Translations under genes and position numbers: made by a program
Notes under the pieces: model-generated
Told to the model about the DNA's origin: nothing
The model's input: only the letters and a program-made list of their open reading frames with translations
Databases searched by the model: none
Shown: piece by piece, positions 54,767-63,916 of the stretch
How positions within the stretch are numbered: position 1 is the first letter of the stretch
Layout: every line of letters starts with the position of its first letter
Assembly: GCF_014698145.1 (NCBI RefSeq)
Contig: NZ_JACJSM010000004.1
Span: 186,001 to 250,000, forward strand
DNA from: Oscillatoria sp. FACHB-1406
Lineage (GTDB): Bacteria > Cyanobacteriota > Cyanobacteriia > Cyanobacteriales > Spirulinaceae
Reading direction: 5' to 3'
DNA: 64,000 nucleotides

Positions 54767-56086
54767 TCAATGCCCATTCAGGTAATAATCCCGCGTTCCT
54801 TTAGCATCCAACGCTTCCCCGAGGCGATTGAGGGCGTGGATATAAGCGGCGGCGCGCATCGAAACATCGAGTTCTTTACCGATCTTCCAAGTATTTTCGG
54901 TTTCTTCCACCATACGTTCTTTAAGGCGTTGATTGACTTTTTCCAGGTTCCAATACAGTCCGCTGCGGTTTTGTACCCATTCAAAATAACTGACGGTTAC
55001 ACCGCCCGCGTTGATTAAAATATCGGGGAAAACGTAAATCCCTCGATCTTCTAAGATGCGATCGGCAGCAGAATTAATTGGCCCGTTGGCGACTTCAAAG
55101 ATATACTTGGCTTGAATGTCGGCGGCATTGAGTTCGGTGATTTGATTTTCGAGCGCTGCGGGAATCAAAATATCGACATCTAGGGTTAAAAGTTCTTCAT
55201 TACTAATGGTTTGATGTTCGACAACATTGCAGACTGTATCTTGACAATAGACTGCTTTCATGGTCTTGCGCTCGGCTTTATACTGGCGCAAACTGGGGAT
55301 ATCTAAACCTTGTTCGGCATACAGTCCGCCTTGAGAATCGCTAACAGCCACAACTTTATAACCGGCTTGCCAGAGAACGTCGGCGAGAATGCCTCCAACG
55401 TTGCCGAATCCTTGAATCGCGACGGTGGTTTGTTCGGGAATGAGATCGAATTTCGGCAGCAAAGTTGCGATCGCGTAATACGCCCCCATTGCCGTGGCTG
55501 ACTCTCGCCCTTGGGAACCGCCCATCATCACGGGTTTGCCCGTTACTACCGCCGGACTCACTTTGCGTTTGATGATGCTGTATTGATCCATCATCCAACC
55601 CATAATCGTGGCGTTGGTGTAAACATCGGGTGCGAGAATGTCAATGTCGGGGCCGATAAAATCCGCGATCGCATCGATATACCCCCGACTCAACCGCTCT
55701 AATTCTTGCCGGGATAATTCTTTGGGATTAAGCGCGATGCCGCCTTTTGCACCGCCGAAGGGAAGATTAAGCAAGGCACATTTAAACGTCATCCAAAACG
55801 CGAGCGATTGCACTTCATCCATCGAAACATTGGGATGATAGCGAACGCCGCCTTTTCCCGGGCCGCGCGTATCGTCGTAGCGCACGCGGTAGCCTTGAAA
55901 CACGCTCAGAGAACCGTTATCCATGCGCACGGGAATGGAAACACACAAACTCGCCTTGGGGTATTTCAGGCGGCCGAGGGCATCTTCTGACATCGAAACG
56001 TATTTTAAGGCGCGATCTAATCGCGTTCTTGCATCGGCAAATAACGAGCTTTCTTTGGGAGTTGGGACAGAAGTTTGTGCGAGCAT
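54767..56086 (-). CDS. gdhA: Glutamate dehydrogenase (Glu/Leu/Phe/Val family)
   Basis: 439 residues. Interconverts glutamate with 2-oxoglutarate and ammonia. Conserved segments: RYDDTRGPGKGGVRYHPN, WMTFKCALLNLPFGGAKGGI with catalytic K114 then Asp in PDVYTN, IQGFGNVGGILADVLW (nucleotide-binding GxGNVG), AALENQITELNAADI and FPDILINAGGVTVSYFEWVQN. Length and N-terminus match cyanobacterial hexameric enzymes. Coenzyme preference cannot be read securely. Isolated gene with a long upstream spacer. Confidence 0.95.
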   Translation of the reverse strand: MLAQTSVPTPKESSLFADARTRLDRALKYVSMSEDALGRLKYPKASLCVSIPVRMDNGSLSVFQGYRVRYDDTRGPGKGGVRYHPNVSMDEVQSLAFWMTFKCALLNLPFGGAKGGIALNPKELSRQELERLSRGYIDAIADFIGPDIDILAPDVYTNATIMGWMMDQYSIIKRKVSPAVVTGKPVMMGGSQGRESATAMGAYYAIATLLPKFDLIPEQTTVAIQGFGNVGGILADVLWQAGYKVVAVSDSQGGLYAEQGLDIPSLRQYKAERKTMKAVYCQDTVCNVVEHQTISNEELLTLDVDILIPAALENQITELNAADIQAKYIFEVANGPINSAADRILEDRGIYVFPDILINAGGVTVSYFEWVQNRSGLYWNLEKVNQRLKERMVEETENTWKIGKELDVSMRAAAYIHALNRLGEALDAKGTRDYYLNGH

Positions 56087-56620
56087 AATCTTAAGGTAGA
56101 GTGAGAAAACATAGCAGAGATTGGGTCAGGTGCGATCGCCCTAACCTTCCTTTTATTTCGAGATGCCACAAGGATTTCCAGCCGCACGACTGCGACCCTT
56201 TTAGGAAATATTTGCAAGCATTACTTAAAATTCAACGTATCGTTTGCGAACCGACAATGTTGCACGAAACCGACGCAAAGAAACCGGATTTTTGGGCCTC
56301 GCGTGCAAATCTTATTGAAGCTTCGCCTACTAATATTGTAGGCACAAGCAAACCGTATCATTGAATACAATGCAACAGTTCTTTACAATTCCTCTCAGAA
56401 AGGTGCAAATTGGCGAGTTTGAGGGAACTCCAGACAATCCAACTCGTCGAGAGCTAGCATTCCTCCCCCTAAAAGCAAGAAGCTCTTTATACTGGGGATA
56501 TGATACTGCGCGCCATCGAAGCGATCGCCATTCATCCGAAAAGCGCGCCGCCGTGGGGAAGCATTAAGCCACAACGTTTGAGAAACGCGATTATCCCCAA
56601 TCCCGATAAAAGCCATTGGT
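56087..56620. other. Divergent intergenic region
   Basis: 534 bases between gdhA and the DUF4126-type gene. Several short frames are open here but none has a ribosome site, family motif or usual codon use. No repeat arrays seen. Confidence 0.45.
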
Positions 56621-57184
56621 ATGTTTGTTGGAATTTTAGCCGCTCTTTCAGCGTCAGCCGCAGCCGGAATGCGAATTGCCTTACCACTGCTCGCGATCGG
56701 CTTACTACAAAATGATATTCTCTGGCAGAACGTACCGCTGTTATCTCGCATTCATCCTCAAGTTTTGCTAGGTATCCTGACCAGTTGGTCGCTGTTCGAG
56801 CTATTCGGTTCAAAAAAATTCCTGAGTTTGCGCGCATTGCAATTAGTCGAACTAATATTTAGTCCGATTGTCGGTGCTTTATTGGCAATAACAGCCGCTA
56901 GAATTGCGCAGTTGAAATTCGAGATTCAACTCGAACCGTTATGGACTATTGCTATAGTTGGGGGAACATTGGCTTTAGTTCTAAAACTGGTACAAGTTGG
57001 TTGGTTTTTTCGCCTGCGACGATTGCCAATTTGGGCAGTTTTTGCAGAAGATATCCTTTGCGTTTTACTGGTCTTTGTGTCGTTTAAAGCTCCCGAGCAA
57101 GGCGGATTAATTGCCATGTTGCTGCTGTGGCTTGCCGTTCGCAGTTCGCAGGAGTGGTATCGTTGGTATCGTAAGAATGAATAA
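56621..57184 (+). CDS. DUF4126-like membrane protein
   Basis: 187 residues, very hydrophobic, with about five membrane helices. It begins MFVGILAALSASAAAGMRIA, has SLFELFGSKKFLSLRALQLVEL and IFSPIVGALLAITAA, and ends RSSQEWYRWYRKN. The small glycine/serine-rich first helix followed by MRIALP is typical of DUF4126 proteins. Function unknown. Heptamer arrays begin at its stop codon. Confidence 0.82.
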   Translation: MFVGILAALSASAAAGMRIALPLLAIGLLQNDILWQNVPLLSRIHPQVLLGILTSWSLFELFGSKKFLSLRALQLVELIFSPIVGALLAITAARIAQLKFEIQLEPLWTIAIVGGTLALVLKLVQVGWFFRLRRLPIWAVFAEDILCVLLVFVSFKAPEQGGLIAMLLLWLAVRSSQEWYRWYRKNE

Positions 57185-57262
57185 TGAGTGGGGAATTATG
57201 AATTATGAGTTATGAATTATGAATGGGGAATCATAAATTATGAGTTATAAATGGGAAATCAT
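57184..57262. repeat. Heptanucleotide array (TTATGAA/TTATGAG) after the DUF4126-like gene
   Basis: 7-base-period units interrupted by GGGGAAT. Same unit as the arrays at 6174 and 57712. Confidence 0.8.
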
Positions 57263-57319
57263 GAGGAATGAAGGAGGAGTAATGAATTAAGAATTAGAGA
57301 TAGAGTAAGTCAATTAAGT

Positions 57320-57694
57320 TTAACGATTTTGCTTAGTTTTACGAATAATCGCAGTAAGGATTGCGATAATTTCTTCCGTTTCTTGAATGAGGGGCTGAAG
57401 TCGATCGCGAAGAATAATTTCTGATTCCTCAAACAGGTGTAGCCAATATAAACTTTCTCTCGCCTCTTTTTGAGCGATACTCATTTTATGAATAAAATCG
57501 GCTTTACTTTCTCCTGACTGAGCTTCTTCTATATTCGCACCAATTGAAGTCGCTGCTCTTAAATATTGTTTGCCTAATATCCAACCTGCTCTATCCGTTC
57601 CCTCTTGTACGCTCTGATGCAGTTTAATCGCCTGTAGAGCATACTCAAAAGAACGCTTCCGAATATCCTTGGGCTTCTCTTTTCTGCCCTCCAT
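57320..57694 (-). CDS. Four-helix-bundle protein (23S-rRNA-IVP/S23 family)
   Basis: 124 residues. The pattern RSFEYALQAIKLHQ, QYLRAATSIGANIEEAQSGES, FIHKMSIAQKEARESLYWLH is that of the TIGR02436 four-helix-bundle family, often encoded in rRNA intervening sequences or, as here, alone between repeats. Members may bind nucleic acid; the role is not established. The gene lies between two heptamer arrays, as an isolated cassette would. Confidence 0.9.
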   Translation of the reverse strand: MEGRKEKPKDIRKRSFEYALQAIKLHQSVQEGTDRAGWILGKQYLRAATSIGANIEEAQSGESKADFIHKMSIAQKEARESLYWLHLFEESEIILRDRLQPLIQETEEIIAILTAIIRKTKQNR

Positions 57695-57711
57695 AATTAC
57701 CTGTTCTCCTT

Positions 57712-57826
57712 TAATGATTCATAACTCATAATTCATAACTCCCTCTTCATCACTTATCACTCCCCCTTCATAACTCCCCCTTCATAACTCATAATTCATA
57801 ACTCATAACTCATAATTCATATTTTA
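57712..57826. repeat. Heptanucleotide arrays between the four-helix-bundle and cyclase genes
   Basis: TTCATAA, CTCATAA and related 7-base units; the array ends within a few bases of the cyclase stop codon. Confidence 0.85.
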
Positions 57827-60085
57827 TTCTGATTGCTGAAGCGCATCCGTTAAAACGCTTACTAATGCCGCAGCAATAGTCGGGGGTTTATAGGTGAAAT
57901 GAATGTAAAAAGTCCGTCGCGAAGCTGTTCGATCTAACACCTTTGCGTACACATCTTCGCTAATTCCAAACCGATCGCCCAGTTTTAAGAAGTTGATTTT
58001 CAAGTTGCTTAAGGGAGGCGGCATCGAATCGGTATTGCCTTTTTCGATGCGAATTTCGACCCCTTTAGTCGAAATACTGACGATGTTACCTTTGAAGATT
58101 GTATCGCTGACTTGTTTTCCTTCCAGCACAAAGTACAGAACCGGAAGTTCCCACCGCAAGCGAATAAATTGTTCTTCGTTTTTAGGGAGATAAAGATTGT
58201 AGCGATCGCCAATTCCGCCAATTTCATAGAGGGAGATGTTGTCTTTTACGCCTTTGGGCTTGACTTGTTTCTCGCCGTCGATCCTTAAGTTTTCTGCACC
58301 GATCGCGGCGAGTGTGTCTTGGGAGATCAGGATTTGATTGCCGGTGGAGTAGGTTTCGATGCGGAAAGCGAGGTTGACGTGATTGCCAATGACGGTATAT
58401 TCAGCGTGCAGTTCCGAACCGATATTACCGACGACGCATTCGCCGGTATGAATGCCGATCCCCATTTCGAGGAGGGGTAGATTCATTTCTGTTAAGGTTC
58501 TGTTGACTTCTTCGATCGCGAGTTGCATGGCGATCGCGCAAGCAACGGCTCGCTGTGCATCGTCTGGCCGCGTTTCCGGCGTGCCAAAATGCACTAAGAT
58601 ACCATCACCAAGGAATTTATCGATCGTGCCTTCATGCTCTTGAATCGTTGCGAGCATGGCTTTAAGATAAAGATTGAGGATGGTAACGACTTCTTCGGGC
58701 GGCAATCGTTCGGAAAGGGCCGTAAATCCGCGCAAATCGGAAGTAAGGATGGTAATACACTGGCGCTTACCGCCGAGTTTTAAGCCTTCGGGACTTTCAA
58801 GCAAGTTCGCAACCACTGCATCGGTTAAGTAGCGCCCGAAGGTATGGCGAATTTTGCTGGCGGTGTAGGCCATATAGCCGGTAATCGCAAGGGTGGAACC
58901 GGCGAAGGCGAGAAGCGGCGGGACAACGGGCAGCCACCAACCGTAGAGGTAGGCGATGTAAGTACCGCCCATTAAAACACCGATCGCGATTGAAGGTGCG
59001 ATCGCGCGAGTGAGCATAAAAACCCAGCGTTTCGTCGTCTTGCGCCATTTCCAGGCTAGGATTGCGCCGCCAACTGCCCAAAGTACAATCCACGCATTCT
59101 CGACGGGTTCCGACCAACTGCGAAAAAGCGGACGACCGTCGATCGCGGCGTTGAGGATTTGACTGACGAGGGCGGCGTGAATTTCGACTCCGGCGACGGG
59201 TTTGGGACTTCGCAGCAAGCTACCGCTATAGGGCGTGAAGTAGGAGTCATTAAAGCTTTCTCCGACGACTCCAATTAAGATAACGCGATCGCGCGCCCAA
59301 TCTTTGGGGACTCGGTTGTTGAGGATATCGCTGAGGGGAACCGTTTCAAAATAACCACTCCCGCCCCGATAGTCGATAATGGTTTGAAACCCGCCGGCAT
59401 CGGCTCGAATATAACCGCCATGATTGCTTTTGAACTGGGTAAATAAGGTTTTTCCCAGCCACCAAGTATCGTCGGAACCTTCGACGTTTCGGGGGCTAAT
59501 TCCGTCGCGATCGAGATATTGCAGGGCGAGGTGTAACGGGAAACTGAAAACTGTTTCACCTTTGGCACTCTCTAAATACATAAAGCCCCGGCGAATGCGC
59601 TTATCGCTATCGATAATCAGATCGTTTGCGCCGACTTGTCCTTTTGCTTTCAGCACGGGAGGAGGGGCAACCATCTCTTTACCGGAGTCGCCGACTACCT
59701 TTTCAATGCCGACTAGATTGGGTGTCGATTCAAAAACCTTAACCAGTTCTTCGTGACCGGGAGGAACGGGAAGATCGCGGTAGATATCTAATCCTATAGC
59801 GCGCGGCTGTTGGGCTTTGAGTTTGTCGATTGCTTCAGCATAGACGCGATCGGGAACGATCGCTTGTCCGATCTGTTTTACATCCTCTTCATTAATACCA
59901 ACAATCGCAATACGTTTATCTGCCGGAACAGTCGGTCTGTGGCGCATATATTCGTCTAAGACGAGCAATTCAGGCATCTGCAACCCGCCAACGAATCGCA
60001 ACAGTAGGATTAACGTCGCGCTAGTTGGTCCTGCAATCCATACACCTCGCCATTCCCAGAGAAATTTCTTTAATTTTGCCCACAT
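57824..60085 (-). CDS. CHASE2-domain class III adenylate cyclase
   Basis: 753 residues. One N-terminal membrane helix (PTSATLILLLRFVGG), an extracytoplasmic CHASE2 sensor (~45-320: IAIVGINEEDVKQIG, PRAIGLDIYRDLP, VILIGVVGESFNDSYFTPY), three membrane helices (~335-410), and a class III cyclase catalytic domain (~440-600). Catalytic residues: metal-binding Asp450 in TSDLRGFT and the second Asp in FLGDGI, Lys in TIDKFLG, Thr in EYTVIG at the substrate-selecting position, and Asn/Arg in VNLAFRIE. The Lys/Thr pair is the usual ATP-type pair of cyanobacterial adenylate cyclases. C-terminal ~110 residues resemble a PilZ-like beta domain. Confidence 0.92.
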   Translation of the reverse strand: MWAKLKKFLWEWRGVWIAGPTSATLILLLRFVGGLQMPELLVLDEYMRHRPTVPADKRIAIVGINEEDVKQIGQAIVPDRVYAEAIDKLKAQQPRAIGLDIYRDLPVPPGHEELVKVFESTPNLVGIEKVVGDSGKEMVAPPPVLKAKGQVGANDLIIDSDKRIRRGFMYLESAKGETVFSFPLHLALQYLDRDGISPRNVEGSDDTWWLGKTLFTQFKSNHGGYIRADAGGFQTIIDYRGGSGYFETVPLSDILNNRVPKDWARDRVILIGVVGESFNDSYFTPYSGSLLRSPKPVAGVEIHAALVSQILNAAIDGRPLFRSWSEPVENAWIVLWAVGGAILAWKWRKTTKRWVFMLTRAIAPSIAIGVLMGGTYIAYLYGWWLPVVPPLLAFAGSTLAITGYMAYTASKIRHTFGRYLTDAVVANLLESPEGLKLGGKRQCITILTSDLRGFTALSERLPPEEVVTILNLYLKAMLATIQEHEGTIDKFLGDGILVHFGTPETRPDDAQRAVACAIAMQLAIEEVNRTLTEMNLPLLEMGIGIHTGECVVGNIGSELHAEYTVIGNHVNLAFRIETYSTGNQILISQDTLAAIGAENLRIDGEKQVKPKGVKDNISLYEIGGIGDRYNLYLPKNEEQFIRLRWELPVLYFVLEGKQVSDTIFKGNIVSISTKGVEIRIEKGNTDSMPPPLSNLKINFLKLGDRFGISEDVYAKVLDRTASRRTFYIHFTYKPPTIAAALVSVLTDALQQSE

Positions 60086-60268
60086 TTTGAGGTCCCGGTT
60101 GAATTAATGAAACTGCTGGGTAGATGCTGATGACACGCAGAAACTACGGGCAATTGCCGCCCTCAATCTCTCAATATCTTAACAGGTCGATTTGAGTCGC
60201 TCTCGCTCTCCTAATCGCGGCAATTGACTTATCCTAGGTAAAGATAGTACAGCGAAGGAGGTGAGTCA

Positions 60269-61030
60269 TTGTTTGCGATCGCAGCTAGATTGATGGGTTT
60301 AATGTTGCTGGTGGTTAGCTTGGTTGGCTTTTCTCTACCGGCTTCTGCTTTTGGCAATGACGCTCAATTTGAAGCGAAAGTTCTGCAAGTGCTTCGAGAC
60401 CATCCCGAAACGATTATCCAGTCGTTACAAGCGTATCAACAGAAACAGCGCCAAGAACAGCAGAAGCGCCAGCAAGCTTTTTTAGAGGAGATGAAAGCTA
60501 ACCCAAAAGCGGTTATCGGTTCCTCGCCGACCAAGGGCGCGGCAACGCAGGATATCGTGTTAGTGCTGTTTTCCGATTTTCAATGCCCTTACTGCGCTAC
60601 GGTGCGCGAAACGCTAAAACAGTTCATGCTCGAGCATGGCGATCGCGTGACGTTGGTGTATAAAAATTTACCCCTAACAGAAATTCACCAACAGGCGTTA
60701 CCGGCGGCGTTTTCGGCTTGGGCAGCCGGACAGCAGGGTAAGTTTTGGGAGTATTACGAGGCACTGTTTGCCCAGCAGAAATCGTTGGGAGAACCGCTTT
60801 ATCAGGCGACAGCAAAGGCGTTTGGGTTGGATATGGAACGGTTTGAGCGCGATCGCAGCAGCGATGCGGCTGGAATTGCGCTGGGGAAAGATATTGAAAT
60901 GGCAAGAACGCTGGCTATTGAAGGTACGCCCTTTTTAGTCATGAATGGGGAAGCAATTCCCGGTGCGGTGGAATTGGCAGATCTCGAAGCGGTTTTCAAA
61001 AAAGTCAGCGCTTCTAATACATTACAATAG
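60269..61030 (+). CDS. DsbA-family thiol-disulfide oxidoreductase, exported
   Basis: 253 residues from a TTG at 60269; a near-perfect ribosome site (AAGGAGGTGAG) ends six bases upstream, which fixes this start. Signal peptide LMGLMLLVVSLVGFSLPASA. A helical linker rich in Gln/Lys follows, then a thioredoxin fold with CPYC (106-109), the YKNLPL turn, an inserted helical domain (HQQALPAAFSAWAAGQQGKF) and the cis-proline loop GTPFLV. This is the DSBA/BdbD-like group. It probably oxidises or repairs disulfides in the periplasm or lumen. Confidence 0.92.
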   Translation: MFAIAARLMGLMLLVVSLVGFSLPASAFGNDAQFEAKVLQVLRDHPETIIQSLQAYQQKQRQEQQKRQQAFLEEMKANPKAVIGSSPTKGAATQDIVLVLFSDFQCPYCATVRETLKQFMLEHGDRVTLVYKNLPLTEIHQQALPAAFSAWAAGQQGKFWEYYEALFAQQKSLGEPLYQATAKAFGLDMERFERDRSSDAAGIALGKDIEMARTLAIEGTPFLVMNGEAIPGAVELADLEAVFKKVSASNTLQ

Positions 61031-61050
61031 AAATTTGTCAATTAAAATTG

Positions 61051-62232
61051 TCAAAGTCTATTCAATCTCTGCAAGCAGAATCTAGCTACAAAAAACGCGC
61101 TCGCGCCTGCCATTGCTCCGGCGATGGGAACGATCCGAGCTTGCTGCATCCAAAGGGAAAACAACGCTAAACCCGCGCCGCTTCCGCCAAAATAAATGCC
61201 CGTTCCCAAGCCCGCTCGCGCCGTCGGAACGCTGGATAATGCTAAGGGAATCGTAGCGGTAAACGCCAATCCAAAAGCCAAACCCAGGGCAAAGATCGTG
61301 ACGAGATGGATAAGAGTCGAACGGCCGATGAGTAATGTTAATCCCATCAAGAGTGCCATCGCTCCCAAAGCAGATTGCATTGAATGATTGGGGCGATATT
61401 GGGTCACGAAATCGCCCCAAAGATTGGCACTTAGGGCAGAAATAGCTAAGATAATTGCGCCAATAATTCCTGAATTAGTAGCGGGGAAAGATTCACTTAA
61501 AATGGGACAAAAGATACCGAACAAAATGTTCGATTCAAATCCCGCTGCGAAGCCGATGAGAAAGAGGAGAACGAGTCGTTGTAACGAGATCGGTTGCGAT
61601 TTTGAAGTTGGGAATGGCGCGACTCGATGCTGGGGTGTTTGCGAGTAGAGACAGAATGCACCTAATAATAGCGCGATCGCGCCGCAAAGAAAGGTCGGTG
61701 TTGCTCCCATTCGCTCTAAGAGGAGTACGAGTAGCGGGTTTGCTGCTGCAACTAATCCTAAAACGAGAACGATAATACTGCTTGCTTGGGGTAATTGGTC
61801 GAGGGGGGCAAATTGTATTAAAAGCGCGATCGCCGGACCGCGAAATACGATCGTACTCATTACCCAAACCATCATCAAAACCGGGACAATCCAACGCAAA
61901 CCTTCCGGAATATTGCCCGAAAGCAGCCAAGAAAGGAGCGCAAAGATTAAACCCGTCAGCGTCACGCCCACAGAAATTTGCGGCAAACGACTGCCAACAC
62001 GACGCAGGATGCGATCGGAAAATCCACCCACTAACGGTTCTAGAATTGCCGCGAACAACCCTTGCAAAATCACTAAAATCGCAGAGAGTTGCGTAAAGCC
62101 CAAACCAGCCAAAATTTTGGGCTGATAGAATCCGTAAGCATTAAAACATAAAACAATCGCAGCCAGCAGCGCGGCTAATCCCCAAACTTGCCGCCAGAGA
62201 ATCAAATTTTCTGACTTGAAAGTGCGAAACAT
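61051..62232 (-). CDS. Major facilitator superfamily transporter
   Basis: 393 residues with about twelve membrane helices in two halves. It begins WRQVWGLAALLAAIVLCFNAYG, and the loop between helices 2 and 3 has GGFSDRILRRVGSR, the MFS signature. The second half has a weaker copy (WGDFVTQYRPN). Substrate cannot be read. Ends 21 bases from the end of the DsbA-like gene, convergent. Confidence 0.88.
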   Translation of the reverse strand: MFRTFKSENLILWRQVWGLAALLAAIVLCFNAYGFYQPKILAGLGFTQLSAILVILQGLFAAILEPLVGGFSDRILRRVGSRLPQISVGVTLTGLIFALLSWLLSGNIPEGLRWIVPVLMMVWVMSTIVFRGPAIALLIQFAPLDQLPQASSIIVLVLGLVAAANPLLVLLLERMGATPTFLCGAIALLLGAFCLYSQTPQHRVAPFPTSKSQPISLQRLVLLFLIGFAAGFESNILFGIFCPILSESFPATNSGIIGAIILAISALSANLWGDFVTQYRPNHSMQSALGAMALLMGLTLLIGRSTLIHLVTIFALGLAFGLAFTATIPLALSSVPTARAGLGTGIYFGGSGAGLALFSLWMQQARIVPIAGAMAGASAFFVARFCLQRLNRL

Positions 62233-62535
62233 TTGTGGATTGTTGGTTATTTATTATTGGGAACCTGTTAAAAGATATAGTGTTTTTCAGTTGAGTGAGG
62301 TACAGTTCCAAAAATCAAATCGGTAGGGGCGCGGATTTCGAGGTCGCCTCGAAATTAAACGCCGCTCCGTAGGGGCGAATGGTATTCGCCCGCTGGATGT
62401 ACCTCATCCCTGTGAAAACTGCTAGATATATCTTGCTAAAAGCGTTTGCTGTGAATGAGAAAGCTGTTAAGAAAACCCAGTTTCTTAGGGCGATGAGCAA
62501 GAGATAAGAAGCAGAAACCGGGTTTTAATCGAAGC
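62233..62535. repeat. Intergenic with three inverted repeats
   Basis: Palindrome ATTTCGAGGTCGCCTCGAAA around 62335-62354, GGGCGAATGGTATTCGCCC (62373-62391), and a pair AAAACCCAGTTTCTT / AGAAACCGGGTTTT at 62471-62526 that could be a bidirectional terminator. GTAGGGGCG occurs twice. No gene. Confidence 0.7.
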
Positions 62536-63171
62536 TTACACTTTCAACACCCAAGCATCGCGATTTTCAGCACTGACAAAAGCAGCGGGGACGGGTTTTA
62601 TTTTGACTCCTAACGAGACAAAAGCAGCCCGAATACTCGCCGCATGAGCCGATTCTGTCGAGCCGATACTCGCTCCTGCGGTAATTAAAGCGGGGGTTTT
62701 CAGTTTGGCAATTTCCATCGTGTAGGCAATGGCAGCATCGGTTTCTAAAGCGAGGGCAAGTTTGGCAATATTGACATCAGAATCCAAACCGCCCTCGCCT
62801 TTATCTAAATAGGAAGAAACATCGTAACTCGATTCGGGACTAACGGGCATTCCTCCCAGACTTTTAACGGCAGCAGCGAGAGCATCGCGATGCTGTTTGT
62901 GGTCGGCTTGATTGGCTAGTGCGATCGCTAAAACGGCTTTGCCAACCTCGGAATCGCTTAACTTTCCTGCTGCAAAACTATAAGCCCAAATTGCTTGATG
63001 TTCGTAGTATAAAGCATTGTTTAAAATGCTCAGTTCGTCGGTCATGTCGCTTGAATATTCGGCGAGAGCGCGCTTTTGGAGTGAGGGCAATCCGATCGCG
63101 CCAGCAAATCCCGCGATCGCGCCACTAATGACGATATTCCGACGAGAAATCGTTTTAGCATTCTGCATCAT
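62536..63171 (-). CDS. Exported ferritin-like-domain protein
   Basis: 211 residues. A twin-arginine type signal SRRNIVISGAIAGFAGAIG is present. The rest forms a four-helix ferritin-like domain with presumed metal ligands in YYEHQAIWAY, QADHKQHRDAL, ALETDAAIAYT and ESAHAASIRAAF. This is the DUF4439/ferritin-like group found in cyanobacteria; roles in iron or oxidative stress are assumed, not shown. It is downstream of the SnoaL gene on the same strand (69 bases) and probably co-transcribed. Confidence 0.88.
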   Translation of the reverse strand: MMQNAKTISRRNIVISGAIAGFAGAIGLPSLQKRALAEYSSDMTDELSILNNALYYEHQAIWAYSFAAGKLSDSEVGKAVLAIALANQADHKQHRDALAAAVKSLGGMPVSPESSYDVSSYLDKGEGGLDSDVNIAKLALALETDAAIAYTMEIAKLKTPALITAGASIGSTESAHAASIRAAFVSLGVKIKPVPAAFVSAENRDAWVLKV

Positions 63172-63240
63172 AAAAAGCTCCGAAAAAATCTAATAAATTG
63201 TGATGTGGGACTGACGGGGAGAGGGCGCTTCGCTGTTTTC

Positions 63241-63648
63241 TTAAACAGACTGTAAAGTTGCCTGAAGTTCTGCAATAACGGCTAACGGATCCCAGTAAGC
63301 ACGGACGCTTGTAATTTGAGCGTTGCTGTTAAACTCAAAAACATCAATTCCTTCAAAGGTAACGGTTTTTCCCGTTTTGCCAACGCCTTGTCCTCTCCAC
63401 TTGACTGCCGCTTCATTGTCAATAACTTTGACAAACTCTTCGGTGAGTCCGACTGTCTCGAAATAATCTGAAATTCCCCGGAAAAATTCATAGCGCGCTT
63501 CTCGATTTTCCAGCGGCGTGCTGCCGACGGGTTCGCAAGCGATCGCGTCCGGGGCGAAGGTATCCAACCATTGATTGACATCCAGCGATCGCGTGGCAGC
63601 ATAATAATCGCCTAGAACGGTTTGAATGGCTTTAATATCGGCAGGCAT
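63241..63648 (-). CDS. SnoaL/NTF2-like protein
   Basis: 135 residues. The cone-shaped NTF2-like fold is indicated by VLGDYYAATRSLDVNQWLDT, CEPVGSTPL, ETVGLTEEFVKVID, AVKWRGQGVGKTGKTVTFEG and FEFNSNAQITSVRAYW. Likely a small-molecule-binding or isomerase-type protein. It precedes the ferritin-like gene, and a sigma factor gene starts 268 bases away in the opposite direction. Confidence 0.86.
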   Translation of the reverse strand: MPADIKAIQTVLGDYYAATRSLDVNQWLDTFAPDAIACEPVGSTPLENREARYEFFRGISDYFETVGLTEEFVKVIDNEAAVKWRGQGVGKTGKTVTFEGIDVFEFNSNAQITSVRAYWDPLAVIAELQATLQSV

Positions 63649-63916
63649 GATAATTTAGGCTCCGAATAGGGTTGAATGCGTGAATTCCAAGGGAGCGGCA
63701 CTCACTTTACTTTTGTCGCAAGTTGCTTCTAAAGGAGATACGTTGGCTTTTTTGAGATGGATCTACAACGGGAAAAATTGTTTGGGGAAGAGCCGAGCGA
63801 AGTTTTAGATCGAATCTCAACAGTAGTTAGCTTGCGGTGCAAACATCCCAGCCAACGTTCTATAAAGGTCTACGTTCGCTTGCCAGAATTGGATCTATCA
63901 GCGACAATTCTTCGGT

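Noticed and set aside
56101..56567. Two short plus-strand ORFs between gdhA and the DUF4126-like gene
   Set aside because: No motif, ribosome site or typical codon use; overlapping frames are open by chance.
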